Counted from the first letter of the stretch, positions 16,037 through 25,453 are shown. The stretch is DNA of 64,000 nt from Kribbella catacumbae DSM 19601 (GCF_000372465.1 NZ_AQUZ01000021.1:1-64000); one strand, 5' to 3'. A program made the numbers and translations. The notes: generated from the sequence alone by a model not told the origin.

Positions 16037-18240
16037 ACCCCCAGCAATCGCGCTACGACGGGCAGAACCGATGCCGCCAGCAACGAATCGAGCTCGTTGT
16101 CGTCAGCAACCACAGCGGCGGCCGGATCGCCCAATGCGCGGGCCCGGTCGCCGATCGAGCGGCGTTCCGGCGAGGCGAACGTCCCGAAAGTGCGGCGGAG
16201 CAAGGGCAACGCCTCCAGGAACGCGTCGTCGGGGATCGCCGCCAGCCACGCGTCGACCAACGCGAGGAGCCGTTCGTCGTGGACCAGCAGGAGGCCGCCA
16301 CCGGCCAGGAAGCCTTCCACGTAACCGGCTGCGTCGGCTGTCGGCGTACCGGGAGACAGCGCGCGTCCCAACCGCAGTGCCACCTCGGCCGCCTCCACGC
16401 GCGAGGTGTCGAGCATCAACCGGGTCAGGCGCCCCGAGATCAAGGGCGGCACGGACGAGCGGTCGCTCAAGCCCTGCAGGGTCATCAGCCACTCGAGCCG
16501 GACAGCCTCGTCGAGCAGGGCCGTCGCGTCCTGCACTCCATCGATGAGGTCCAGCACTGCGGCAGCTGCATCCGCGTCGAGACCGTGCACAGTCCTGCCC
16601 AGCCCCGCGCAGACGCGCGAAACCATCCGCCCGGCGACCAGCCCGAGCCCTTCGGCAGAGGAGCCGCGGACATCGCCGTACCGGGCGGACCGCGCGAGTG
16701 CCGGCAGCGCCGCCATCAGGTGCCCGACGTCCGCATCCTTCGCGGCACGGGTATCGACGCCCTGCAACAGGGTTGGCAAAGCGTCGGCAAGGTCGGCCAG
16801 CAACGATCGCTCTAGGGCGGAGGTCACCTCGGCCAGCGTCGAGGACTCCTCGGCGACCTTGAGCATGACCGTCGTCGCGGCACCCAGCACGGTGGTCCCA
16901 TGGGCGCCCGCGGCGACGAGATCCACCTCCAGGCCCGGATCCCAGGCCAGCGTCCAGGTCTCCCGGAACGTGCCCTGGTTCCGCCGCTCGTCGGCGGTTG
17001 GCACACCCCAGTCGATGCCGAGGATCCGCAGCCGGTGCAGCAGCCGCGACTTCTCCAAGTCGTTCGCCTTCCGCAGGTCCAGCTCGACCACGCGCTCGGC
17101 CGCGTCCCGCTTCAACCGCAAACGCCTCGCCTGAGCCGCAAGGTCAGCCGCCACCGGCGCCTGAGGAGTCTCAGCCGGTACTGCGCCCAGCAACTCCCCC
17201 ACCACTGCCTCACGAGTCACGAGGTCGAGCAGTACGTCGTTGCCGCCGCACATCACTGCGCGCGTGGCCTCCGTGACCTCGCTCAATCCAGCGAGGGGGC
17301 GCTCCCGCAACGCAGCCAGGGTGTCGGCCAGCCGTACCGCCTCGATCACGTGAGCACTCGACACCGGGAGGTCCTCGGCCCGCAGTACGTGGGCGACCTT
17401 CGTGAGCCAGCGGGTCGTGATCTGGTCGGGCGCGGTGAAGAGGTGGTGGTACCAGCCGGGCGAGGTGACGCCGGCGCCGTACCCGCTGCCGGACGCCAGT
17501 CGTCCGTGCGTCCAGGGCACCCAGGTGCAGGCGACCTTGCGCTTCGGCAGGCCTTTCAGGATCCGTTGATCATGTGTTGCTGGAGGCAACGGAGCTTGGA
17601 GCGCCGGGACATGCCAGGCACCGCAGACGACCGCGATCCGCTCAAAGCCTTCTTTGATTGCCTTGCGCAACGTCATCCGCATGTACGCCTCGCGCTGCGC
17701 CTCCCGCCCGGACGCCTCCTCACCGCGCCGGAGTTCGGTCATCGCCTCGGCGATCACGGTGAACGGCTCCGCGCCGTCCCGCCGATGCTCGATCACGTCG
17801 TCCCACCAGCGCTCGGGATCGTCGTACCCACCGGCCGCGGCCAGCGTCGCCAGCGGATCCGCCGACAACCCCCGTCGCTCCGCCCGCTCCGAACTGCCGA
17901 ACTGGTACGCCGCCGGCAGATCGCAGAACCGCACCGGTACGCCGGTCGCCTGCGCGTGCCTGATCGCCTGCCATTCGGGGCTGAACATCGCGAACGGCCA
18001 GAACGCGGCCCTCGTCGAGTCATCGGCGGCATAGGCCAGCAACGCCACCGGCGGCACCATCTCCTCCGATGCCGCCAACTCGACCACCTTGTCGGCCTCG
18101 GGCGGTCCCTCGATCAGCACGATGTCGGGACCCAGCTCCGCCAGGGCAGCCGCGAGTGCCCGGGCGGACCCGGGACCGTGGTGCCTGATGCCGAAGAGGT
18201 AGACCGGGGCGGTGGGGCGGGGAAGGTATTGAACCGTCAT
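16033..18240 (-). CDS. DUF5682 family protein (possible EreA/TIKI-type fold)
   Basis: A 735-residue protein. The N-terminal strand region has FGIRHHGPGSA (His20, His21), followed by IVLIEGPPEAD (Glu44), and later VVCGAWHVPAL (about residues 205-215). This His, Glu, His arrangement recalls the TraB/TIKI/ChaN/erythromycin-esterase superfamily of metal-dependent hydrolases, so an enzymatic activity is possible; that is my inference. The remainder is mostly helical with no motif I know. It lacks a signal peptide. It is embedded between a MoxR ATPase and a vWA protein with four-base overlaps on both sides, so the three proteins are likely to be made in fixed ratio and act together. Confidence 0.82.
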   Translation of the reverse strand: MTVQYLPRPTAPVYLFGIRHHGPGSARALAAALAELGPDIVLIEGPPEADKVVELAASEEMVPPVALLAYAADDSTRAAFWPFAMFSPEWQAIRHAQATGVPVRFCDLPAAYQFGSSERAERRGLSADPLATLAAAGGYDDPERWWDDVIEHRRDGAEPFTVIAEAMTELRRGEEASGREAQREAYMRMTLRKAIKEGFERIAVVCGAWHVPALQAPLPPATHDQRILKGLPKRKVACTWVPWTHGRLASGSGYGAGVTSPGWYHHLFTAPDQITTRWLTKVAHVLRAEDLPVSSAHVIEAVRLADTLAALRERPLAGLSEVTEATRAVMCGGNDVLLDLVTREAVVGELLGAVPAETPQAPVAADLAAQARRLRLKRDAAERVVELDLRKANDLEKSRLLHRLRILGIDWGVPTADERRNQGTFRETWTLAWDPGLEVDLVAAGAHGTTVLGAATTVMLKVAEESSTLAEVTSALERSLLADLADALPTLLQGVDTRAAKDADVGHLMAALPALARSARYGDVRGSSAEGLGLVAGRMVSRVCAGLGRTVHGLDADAAAAVLDLIDGVQDATALLDEAVRLEWLMTLQGLSDRSSVPPLISGRLTRLMLDTSRVEAAEVALRLGRALSPGTPTADAAGYVEGFLAGGGLLLVHDERLLALVDAWLAAIPDDAFLEALPLLRRTFGTFASPERRSIGDRARALGDPAAAVVADDNELDSLLAASVLPVVARLLGV

Positions 18241-19316
18241 CCGGAGATGTCCCGGCAGGCCCGGTAGAAGTCAGCCCAGCCATCCCGCTCGCGGACCACG
18301 GTCTCCAGGTACTCCGACCAGACCACTCGATCCGCCGACGGGTCCTTCACCACGGCCCCAAGGATGCCGCCGGCAACATCATTCGACCGCAGTACGCCGT
18401 CGCCGAAGTGGGCCGCCAAGGCGAGTCCGCCGGTGACGACGCTGATCGCTTCAGCTGTCGAAAGCGTGCCAGAGGGCGACTTCACGGCGGTCCGGCCATC
18501 CTCGGTGCGCCCGGACCGAAGCTCCCGGAAGACCGTCACGACGCGGCGGATCTCGTCGAGCGCATCGTCTTGCTGCGGCAGCTCGAGCGACGTGCCGAGC
18601 TGCGCGACGCGCCGGGAGACGATCTGGACCTCGTCCTCGGCATCGTCCGGCAACGGCAGCACGACCGTGTTGAAGCGCCGCCGCAACGCGCTCGACAGCT
18701 CGTTCACGCCCTTGTCGCGATCATTGGCGGTGGCAATGACGTTGAATCCCTTACGGGCCTGGACTTCCGTGCCCAGCTCTGAGATCGGCAACGCCTTCTC
18801 GGACAGGATCGTGATCAGCGCGTCCTGGACGTCGGACGGCATCCGGGTCAGCTCCTCGATCCGGGCGATCTTCGCGTCGGCCATCGCGCGGAACACCGGG
18901 CTCGGCACCAACGCCGCCTCACTGGGGCCCTGGGCAATCAACTGCGCGTAGTTCCAGCCGTACCGGATCGACTCCTCAGCGGTGCCCGCGGTGCCCTGCA
19001 CGAGCAGGGTCGAGTCACCACTGATCGCCGCCGCCAGATGCTCGCTGACCCAAGTCTTCGCCGTCCCCGGTACGCCGAGCAGCAGCAGCGCCCGATCCGT
19101 CGCGAGAGTGGCGACGGCGACCTCGACCAGCCGGCGCGGGCCGACGTACTTGGGCGTGATCTCGGTGTCGCCGGCCTTGCCGCCCAGCAAGTACGTGACA
19201 ACCGCCGCAGGCGACAACTTCCAAGCCGGCGGGCGCGGCCGGTCGTCGGCGGCGACCAGCGCGGCCAGTTCCCCGGCGTACTCGTCTTCGGCGTGCGGGC
19301 GCAGTACCTCAGTCAT
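18237..19316 (-). CDS. MoxR-type AAA+ ATPase
   Basis: A 359-residue AAA+ ATPase. Walker A is GVPGTAKT at 81-88. The Walker B position reads RIEELTR, with Glu in place of the usual Asp, then QDALITILSEK. Sensor 1 is NVIATANDRDKGVNELSSALRRRFN. MoxR-type ATPases are chaperone-like remodelling enzymes that pair with vWA proteins. The start is ATG 19316, and four-base overlaps join it to DUF5691 upstream and DUF5682 downstream. Confidence 0.9.
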   Translation of the reverse strand: MTEVLRPHAEDEYAGELAALVAADDRPRPPAWKLSPAAVVTYLLGGKAGDTEITPKYVGPRRLVEVAVATLATDRALLLLGVPGTAKTWVSEHLAAAISGDSTLLVQGTAGTAEESIRYGWNYAQLIAQGPSEAALVPSPVFRAMADAKIARIEELTRMPSDVQDALITILSEKALPISELGTEVQARKGFNVIATANDRDKGVNELSSALRRRFNTVVLPLPDDAEDEVQIVSRRVAQLGTSLELPQQDDALDEIRRVVTVFRELRSGRTEDGRTAVKSPSGTLSTAEAISVVTGGLALAAHFGDGVLRSNDVAGGILGAVVKDPSADRVVWSEYLETVVRERDGWADFYRACRDISG

Positions 19317-20707
19317 GACAGCTCCTCGTACATTTCCCGACGGAAGATCAAGGTCTCGACCAGGCGCCGCCGCCAGGTGTCTTCCTCACCGGTCGGCTCG
19401 CGGGTGATCGGGTGGTTCAGTACTTCGGCCGGCGCCGCGCGGGCCGCGATGCTCGCGAGCCGTGCCCAGCTCCTTGCAGTCCCCGCTTGGGCCAGCTGGT
19501 CCAGGACTGCATTGCCAAGCGGAGCAGGCCAAGGCACCGGCAAGCCGCCGACCAGATCGGCGATGTCGACGCGGGCGCGCAGTACTTCGATGGCCGGCAC
19601 CCACTCCTCCGGCGGCAGGATCCGCAGCAGCTCAGCGACTCGGTTGCCGGTCTTCGTGTTCGCCTGCAGCAGGGCGCGAGCCCATTCGGCCGATCCTTCC
19701 CGTACTGCGGCCTGCGCCCAGGCCACCTGGAGCACCTCGGGCGCACAGCCTTCGACATCGAGCTCGAGATAGCTCAACTCGTAGGTGGACAACGGCGCGG
19801 CAGCGAGGAGCTGGCGGAACCACCAAGCCCGCTTGCCGATTCCCTCTTGCGGCTGCGACTCGATGCCGTCCCGTTCCATCGCTACGGTCAGCCTGGCCGG
19901 AAGGTCGACGGCGATGACGCCCTGACTGACCGCCAGGTGCGACCACACCCGCTGCGCCATCCGTTCGCCGTACTGCGAACCGGGGATCCGCGCGAGCAGA
20001 CCGGCCGCGGCCCGGCGTACCTCCTTGGAGCGGTCATCGAGGGCTTGCTCGCAGAACTCCTCGTCGGCGCTGGACAGTCCGTCGGCGAGCAGGCCGAGGA
20101 AGTCCAGCCTGATGGCGGCGGGCTCGGACGGCCAGACCTCCTTCAAGGCCTCCAACGCGGCAGCCGGATCACGCTGCCTCAGCGATCGCAACCAGCTGCG
20201 GCGCTGGATCGGGTTGCCATGCGTCCAATGGTCGTTGCCCTCGACAACTGCCGCGTGCAGGAATCGCCAATCAGGGTTGAGATCAGCCAGCCAGCTCGCC
20301 CGACGCCCGGCCGCCTTCACCACCAACGGCCGGTACTCCGCTCGGCCGCGCGCGTAGTCGGCCAGGGCGGGGAGGTGCTCCGGTGGAACACCCCAGCCGC
20401 GGGCGTCGGCTGCGCGGAGCCACTCGCCCAGGGCAGTGGTCTGGAAGCCAGTGAGCATCGCTGCCAGTCGGCGGATCGCACTCGGTCTTGGGAGTGGCCG
20501 GTCTTCGCCTGGCGCTGCTGGGATGGGTGCTAGGCCTTCGAGCGGCTTGCGACCAGCTCGCTTGTAAAGGGTGGCCAGCGCGGCCGCGTCGAGGAGGTCG
20601 CCTTCGCCCAACTGCTCCTGGATCTTCGGCGGCAGCTCCTCGAAGCGAGGCGGTCTCCGCTCGGTGCCGAGCAGCGCAGAGCTGACCAGGCCGTCCCAGC
20701 CCCTCAT
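19313..20707 (-). CDS. DUF5691 family protein
   Basis: A 464-residue protein starting MRGWDGLVSSALLGTERRPP, the typical DUF5691 N-terminus. The rest is alpha-helical and HEAT-repeat-like: regularly spaced helices such as DRSKEVRRAAAGLLARIPGS and FLGLLADGLSSADEEF. It has no catalytic motif and is probably a scaffold. I chose ATG 20707, because it gives the family N-terminus and overlaps the upstream stop by four bases; a longer reading would add 77 Arg/Pro-rich residues that are antisense-like. Confidence 0.78.
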   Translation of the reverse strand: MRGWDGLVSSALLGTERRPPRFEELPPKIQEQLGEGDLLDAAALATLYKRAGRKPLEGLAPIPAAPGEDRPLPRPSAIRRLAAMLTGFQTTALGEWLRAADARGWGVPPEHLPALADYARGRAEYRPLVVKAAGRRASWLADLNPDWRFLHAAVVEGNDHWTHGNPIQRRSWLRSLRQRDPAAALEALKEVWPSEPAAIRLDFLGLLADGLSSADEEFCEQALDDRSKEVRRAAAGLLARIPGSQYGERMAQRVWSHLAVSQGVIAVDLPARLTVAMERDGIESQPQEGIGKRAWWFRQLLAAAPLSTYELSYLELDVEGCAPEVLQVAWAQAAVREGSAEWARALLQANTKTGNRVAELLRILPPEEWVPAIEVLRARVDIADLVGGLPVPWPAPLGNAVLDQLAQAGTARSWARLASIAARAAPAEVLNHPITREPTGEEDTWRRRLVETLIFRREMYEELS

Positions 20708-22005
20708 GACAGGATCACCGGGCGGTCGCCGTCCCAGCAGGTCATCGGCTTGAAGCCTGCACGGTTCCACTCGCCGGCAACGGTGACCGGGTCGCCCGCC
20801 GAGACAGCGAGTAGCTTCCAGAGGTCTACGCCGGGCAGTACTTCCAGGGCGTCGCCCGTCTCGTCCACCAGCGCCCAGTACTCGCCGTTGCGTGCCGGGC
20901 GGACGTCTGCGAGGACTAGGGGCCAGCGCTCGTTCCACGGGTCGGCCGCCAGCGATTCGACATACGAGGCCAGGGCCTGCTTGGCGGTGAGGCCTCCTGG
21001 GCGCTGGGCGGGCAGGCGTGGCGCTGTTTGGGTCAGTAGGGCTCGCATGGGGAGTGCGCCGGGGTAGTAGGAGAGCACTGCGGGGACTAGCTCGCCGGGG
21101 CGGGCCGGGAGTGGGTCTAGCTGACGCCCGGCGGCTGCGAAGTTGAGGATCAGGGCTAGGCGTCCGGTACTGGAGCCGCGCAGCCAGAGGCGTCGTACGG
21201 TCAGGCGGTCGTCCGGCTCGACCACCCGGCCGAGCACCAGCCAGTCGTCTTCGACCTTCTCGCCTTCGGCCAGTACGCGGGCGGTTTCGACGGTCCAGCC
21301 GATCCTCGACTGCACTGTGTCGGCCAGCGACGGCGGGAGCTCGTTGAGTCTGGCGTGGGCTGAGACCACTAGATGGATGAGCGACAGCTCTTCCAGGAGT
21401 TCGCCGGGCCAGCCATGGTCGCGGCCGACGACACCGGCGGCTCGGCGTACGGCGCCTGCAACTCCCGGGGCCTGGGCGTCCACCATGCGCGCGGCGAGGC
21501 GGCTCAGCTCGGAGTACCCGCGTTGCTCGAACCCGCCGAGCCCACGGCGTACCTGATCGTCCAGCCAGCTCTCCAGCTCCGCCATGCCGGCCGAGACTCG
21601 ATCAGCCCGCCGGGCCAGCCGCTGCTGAGCTGCCAACGGGTCGGCGACCTCGCCTGGCTTGCGCTCGGCTCGCTCGGCTCGCGTCGCCCGCTCTTCCAAC
21701 CAGCTCGACGCCCACGCGGCCTCGGCAGACTGCGGCACCTCACCGGTCGCCGACAAGAGCATGAGGCTGAGAGCGTGCTTGCAGGGGAACTTCCGGCTGG
21801 GGCAGGAGCACTTGAACGCGGGGCCGCTCAGGTCGACGACGGTCCTGTACGGCTTCTTCCCGCTGCCCTGGCACAACCCCCACAGCGCGCGCTCCGAGCT
21901 GCCGAGCGCGGACCACTTGGCTCCCCGAGCCAAGGCCTGGGCAGCTTTGGCCGACGCGGGATCCGGCGCCATCCCAAGCACCTGCTCCACATCCCAGGCC
22001 GCCAC
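20704..22005 (-). CDS. SWIM zinc-finger protein
   Basis: A 433-residue protein with a SWIM zinc finger, CxCx6CxH, formed by Cys66, Cys68, Cys75 and His77 (KCSCPSRKFPCKH). SWIM fingers bind DNA or proteins. The other 340 residues are a family-specific region with no known motif. It begins at GTG 22005 behind an AGGGGGT ribosome-binding site and is the first gene of the overlapping operon running to 14876, so the promoter of the whole system should lie in 22006-22141. Confidence 0.87.
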   Translation of the reverse strand: MAAWDVEQVLGMAPDPASAKAAQALARGAKWSALGSSERALWGLCQGSGKKPYRTVVDLSGPAFKCSCPSRKFPCKHALSLMLLSATGEVPQSAEAAWASSWLEERATRAERAERKPGEVADPLAAQQRLARRADRVSAGMAELESWLDDQVRRGLGGFEQRGYSELSRLAARMVDAQAPGVAGAVRRAAGVVGRDHGWPGELLEELSLIHLVVSAHARLNELPPSLADTVQSRIGWTVETARVLAEGEKVEDDWLVLGRVVEPDDRLTVRRLWLRGSSTGRLALILNFAAAGRQLDPLPARPGELVPAVLSYYPGALPMRALLTQTAPRLPAQRPGGLTAKQALASYVESLAADPWNERWPLVLADVRPARNGEYWALVDETGDALEVLPGVDLWKLLAVSAGDPVTVAGEWNRAGFKPMTCWDGDRPVILS

Positions 22006-22141
22006 AACACCCCCTGCCGCTCAATCACCTACCCCGCAGAGCATGCCACCCGCCCCCGACACCATCTCCAACCCCATCGACCAGCGGCGGCACAAGGAGG
22101 CCCCGGTGGGCCCTGACAGCACCACCGGGGCATCTTGTTGA

Positions 22142-22363
22142 TTACTCAACAGGTCGGGACTGTACGCCTGCAAACGCTTCCCACTGAATGTCCACCCCGT
22201 GATGAGCGCCGTACGGGAACTCACCCGGCTCACCCTTCCGCGGCTCGGCGAACTCGAAGGCGTACACCGGAGCCCGTCGCGCCATCAGGTCGTTGGCCGT
22301 CAACTGGGTACACGCGCCGACCTTGCGGGTTGTCACCCCGGATTCCGGGTGACAACCCAGCAT
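22142..22363 (-). pseudogene. Carboxylesterase (type B) C-terminal fragment
   Basis: An open stretch of about 45 codons reads like the late part of a type B carboxylesterase: ACTQLTANDL, then PVYAFEFAEP and FPYGAHHGVDIQWEAF. The family has a YxYEFxxxxP strand followed by GAxHGxElpYxF, which contains the catalytic histidine. The nucleophile elbow (GESAG) and most of the protein are missing, and the reading frame ends soon afterwards. It is a decayed remnant between the SWIM gene and the hydrolase gene. Confidence 0.6.
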
Positions 22364-22397
22364 TTGAGCGGTTCACCGCCGAAATGACGGAGGGGGC

Positions 22398-22487
22398 CGG
22401 ACTGCCACCACTGTCAAACCTCACGAGCAAACGCTTCCCCCGGCGTGTCGAGGCCCTGAGCCCGGGTTCGGTAGTGGTGGCGGTCCG
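22398..22487. repeat. Dispersed palindromic repeat, copy C
   Basis: Arms 22398-22419 and 22466-22487 match in 18 of 22 positions as an inverted repeat and share GCCACCACT with copy A at 3518. The centre, read on the minus strand, has CGACACGCCG and AAGCGTTTGCT in common with copies A and B. From 22488 to 22711 I see no gene, only GC-rich sequence without a convincing frame. Confidence 0.6.
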
Positions 22488-22711
22488 CAGCCAGCCGTCA
22501 CCCGCGCTCGCCCCGCGTCGTCGGTGCCTGGGCCAACCGGTACTTCGGAGGGGCGGAGCACATCGATTGACCGCGGCGGGTCAGGCTCGGGTGGTCCAGA
22601 GGAGGGTGTGGCCGGCGGTGTTTCGCTGGCGAAAGCCTCGTCGTAGCGAACCGACAGAGCGTCGTACGTCGCACCAAGTCCTTGGCAGCCTCGTTGTCTA
22701 CTCGTTGGAGG

Positions 22712-23581
22712 CTAGTCCGTGATTGCCCTGATGGTCTTGGCGATTTCGGCCGGGGACTCTTCGGCCATGAAGTGGCCGGCGGTGGTGGTGGAGTGGTGGA
22801 GGTTGGGGGACCAGGCTGACCAGAGGGCGGCGGCGTCGAAGCCTAGGGCTGTGCCCCAGTCTTGCTGGACTACCGCGACGGGCATGCGGAGCTTGTTGCC
22901 GGCGGCAAGGTCTTCGCGGTCGTGGTCGAGGTCGATGCCGGCGCTGGCGCGGTAGTCGGCGACGATTGAGGGGATCGCCTCGCGGGATGCCTTCAGGTAG
23001 GCGGCGCGGATGTCGGCGGGGATCGCGGTTGGGTCCTTGATCCACAGGTCCAGGAAGTAGCTGAAGAAGGCGTCGGGAGCGGCGGCGATCAGTTCCTCGG
23101 GCAGGCCGGGTGGCTGGGCCATCAGGTACAGGTGGAAGGCGACGGCCGCGTTGACGCCGTGCATCGCGTCCCACATGTCCAACGTCGGCAGGACATCGAG
23201 ACAGACCAGCGCAGTGATCTTGTCGGGGTGATCGAGCCCGGCCCGGAACGCGACAAGAGCACCCCGGTCGTGGCCGACCAGGGCGAAGCGTTCGTGCCCA
23301 AGCGCCGCGGCCAGGGCGACGATGTCGGCGGCCATCGTGCGTTTCGAGTACGTCGTACCGTCGGTCTCGGCCGGCTTGTCGCTGGCGCCGTATCCGCGCA
23401 GGTCAGGGCAGATCACCGTGTGGTCGACGGCGAGGTCGGCAGCGACGTGCCGCCAGATCAAGTGGGTCTGCGGGAAGCCGTGCAGCAGCACGATCGGGGT
23501 GCCGGTGCCACCGACCGCGGCGTTCAAGGAGACACCATCGGCGACCTGGATCCGCTGGTAGTCGAAATCGGGGATCTTCAT
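22712..23581 (-). CDS. Alpha/beta hydrolase (haloacetate dehalogenase / epoxide hydrolase type)
   Basis: A 289-residue alpha/beta hydrolase. The oxyanion motif HGFPQTH is near residue 34, and the nucleophile elbow GHDRGA carries an aspartate nucleophile, as in fluoroacetate dehalogenases and epoxide hydrolases. A late His (TTTAGHFMAEE) completes the triad. CPDLRGYGAS is the family's loop after strand 4. The true substrate is open. The start is ATG 23581, 59 bp from the divergent SARP/BTAD regulator, which may control it. Confidence 0.87.
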   Translation of the reverse strand: MKIPDFDYQRIQVADGVSLNAAVGGTGTPIVLLHGFPQTHLIWRHVAADLAVDHTVICPDLRGYGASDKPAETDGTTYSKRTMAADIVALAAALGHERFALVGHDRGALVAFRAGLDHPDKITALVCLDVLPTLDMWDAMHGVNAAVAFHLYLMAQPPGLPEELIAAAPDAFFSYFLDLWIKDPTAIPADIRAAYLKASREAIPSIVADYRASAGIDLDHDREDLAAGNKLRMPVAVVQQDWGTALGFDAAALWSAWSPNLHHSTTTAGHFMAEESPAEIAKTIRAITD

Positions 23582-23640
23582 GCTCGCCAGCCTGCCGCGC
23601 GCCGATGAGCATCCGATGAGCAGCGCTATACGGTGAGCGG

Positions 23641-25413
23641 GTGCAGGTGGCTTTCGGGGTGCTCGGACCGGTGACGGCCTGGCGGGACGGCGTGGTGCTA
23701 GCGCTGAAGGGGCCGCGGCACCGCGCGGTGCTGGCTCGCCTGATCGTCGCCCGCGGCCGCGTGGTCCCGGTCGACTCGCTCGTCGCGGACCTCTGGACGG
23801 TCCCGCCCGACGGCGCGACCAGCGCGGTCCGCACCTTCGTGGCCGCTCTACGCCGGGCGCTCGAGCCCGATCGACCAGCACGCACTCCTGCCGAACTGCT
23901 CGTCACCGTAGGTCCGGGCTACGCCTTGCGGGCGACCAACGTCGACGCCTGGCGCTTCGAGCAGGCCCTGGAAAAGAACAGCACTCTCAATGAGCTCGAC
24001 GAGGCGCTGAGCTTGTGGAGAGGCCCCGCGTACGCCGAGTTCGCCGACGCGCCCTGGGCCCACGGCGAGCGATCCCGGTTGTCCGAGCTGCGGTTGACGG
24101 CCATCGAGCGGCAGGCCGAGGCCCGGCTCGCGTTGGGGCTCGCAGCGGACGCAGTACCGGCTCTGGATGCGCACGTGACCGAGCACCCGTGGCGTGAGGA
24201 GGCGTGGCGGCTGCTGGCGCTCGCGCTGTATCGCTCAGGCCGCCAAGGCGACGCACTCGCCGTACTGCGTAACGCGCGCACCCTCCTCGTCGAGCAACTC
24301 GGTGTCGACCCGAGTCCCGCGCTGCAGCGGCTGGAGACCGACATCCTCAACCAGGCTGACCACCTGGATCCCCAGGCAGCAGGACGCGTCTGGGCCCAAG
24401 CCACTGCCGCCTATGACCGAGCAGTGCCCTCCACTGCACGCGCAAGGCTGGAGTCGACCGTCGGGCTACTCCGCAACCTCGCACTGACCGGCGGCAGCGG
24501 TCTGGAGGCAGCCCGTGAACACAGGCTCGCCGCCATCGTCGCGGCCGAGGAGCTGGGCGATCCGGAGCTGACTGCCCGGGTGATCGGCCTGTACGACGTA
24601 CCGGCGATCTGGACGCGGTCGGACGATCAGCAGCAAGCCGACGCCATCGTCGCGGCCGCAGAGCGCACGCTGGCGGCCACAACCCAGGAGGCGGCGCGGG
24701 CGCGCCTACTAGCCACAGTGGCGATCGAATCGCGCGGCCACAACGGCGTCCGGGGCCTAGCGGCTGCACAGGAGGCAGTGGAGATCGCCAGGCGGCTAGA
24801 GGACCCGGCCTTGCTGGCCTTCGCCCTGAACGGCCTGTTCATGCAGAGCTTCTACCGAGCCGGCCTAGCCCCCGAACGCGACCAGATCGGCGCAGAGCTG
24901 ATCACCCTCGCCCGCAATGATCCAGCCATCGAAGTCCTGGGCCGCCTCATCCGGCTCCAGGCTCGTAGCGCACTCGGAGACTTCGAGAGCGCCGACGAGC
25001 ACGCACTGGCCGCTGACGAGCTGGCGCAACGGTTCGAGCTGCCGCTGGTCGCAGTGTTCACCACCTGGTACCGCGCCATGCGAGCCGCCGACGAAGCGGC
25101 GTACCGGGAAGCCGCAACCCTGCTGGACGGTGCCGGCATGCCCGGCCTGGCGGAAGGCCTGCTGCCGCTCGCGCTGCAGTCGCTCGACCTCCTGCCCGCG
25201 ACCCCGCCGGCAGAACCCCGCGGAGATCTCCTACTCGAAGCCCACTGGTGCCAGATCGCCAAAACAGCCATCGAGCAAGACGACCAGGCGACGATGAAGC
25301 GAGCCCTAGAGGCCCTGACCCCCGCAGCAGACGAGCTGGCCGCGGGCAGCGGCGTGGTCAACTTCGGCCCCGTCAGGCTGTACCTCGAAGAGCTTAAAAG
25401 CGCGCAGGCGTGA
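23641..25413 (+). CDS. SARP/BTAD-type transcriptional regulator
   Basis: A 590-residue regulator. An OmpR-like winged helix covers about residues 1-95 (FGVLGPVTAWRDG, then the AVLARLIVARGRVVPVDSLVADLW recognition region); the bacterial transcriptional activation domain follows to about 245 (DALAVLRNARTLLVEQLGVDPSPALQRLE). The remaining 340 residues are helical and TPR-like, with no NB-ARC ATPase, so it belongs to the mid-size class. The start is GTG 23641; a TATACG at 23627-23632 suggests a nearly leaderless message. It is divergent from the hydrolase. Confidence 0.87.
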   Translation: MQVAFGVLGPVTAWRDGVVLALKGPRHRAVLARLIVARGRVVPVDSLVADLWTVPPDGATSAVRTFVAALRRALEPDRPARTPAELLVTVGPGYALRATNVDAWRFEQALEKNSTLNELDEALSLWRGPAYAEFADAPWAHGERSRLSELRLTAIERQAEARLALGLAADAVPALDAHVTEHPWREEAWRLLALALYRSGRQGDALAVLRNARTLLVEQLGVDPSPALQRLETDILNQADHLDPQAAGRVWAQATAAYDRAVPSTARARLESTVGLLRNLALTGGSGLEAAREHRLAAIVAAEELGDPELTARVIGLYDVPAIWTRSDDQQQADAIVAAAERTLAATTQEAARARLLATVAIESRGHNGVRGLAAAQEAVEIARRLEDPALLAFALNGLFMQSFYRAGLAPERDQIGAELITLARNDPAIEVLGRLIRLQARSALGDFESADEHALAADELAQRFELPLVAVFTTWYRAMRAADEAAYREAATLLDGAGMPGLAEGLLPLALQSLDLLPATPPAEPRGDLLLEAHWCQIAKTAIEQDDQATMKRALEALTPAADELAAGSGVVNFGPVRLYLEELKSAQA

Positions 25414-25429
25414 TTACGGTCTGGCGGAG

Positions 25430-25449
25430 ACCACGGAAACTACCGTGGT
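25430..25449. terminator. Small bidirectional terminator-like hairpin
   Basis: A 7-bp perfect stem, ACCACGG and CCGTGGT, with a 6-nt loop lies between the convergent stop codons at 25413 and 25454. There is no T-run, so it is a modest candidate. Confidence 0.35.
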
Positions 25450-25453
25450 GTGG

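Noticed and set aside
22501..22711. A gene between the palindrome and the hydrolase gene
   Set aside because: Open frames are present on both strands, but none has a start with a ribosome-binding site or any recognisable sequence.
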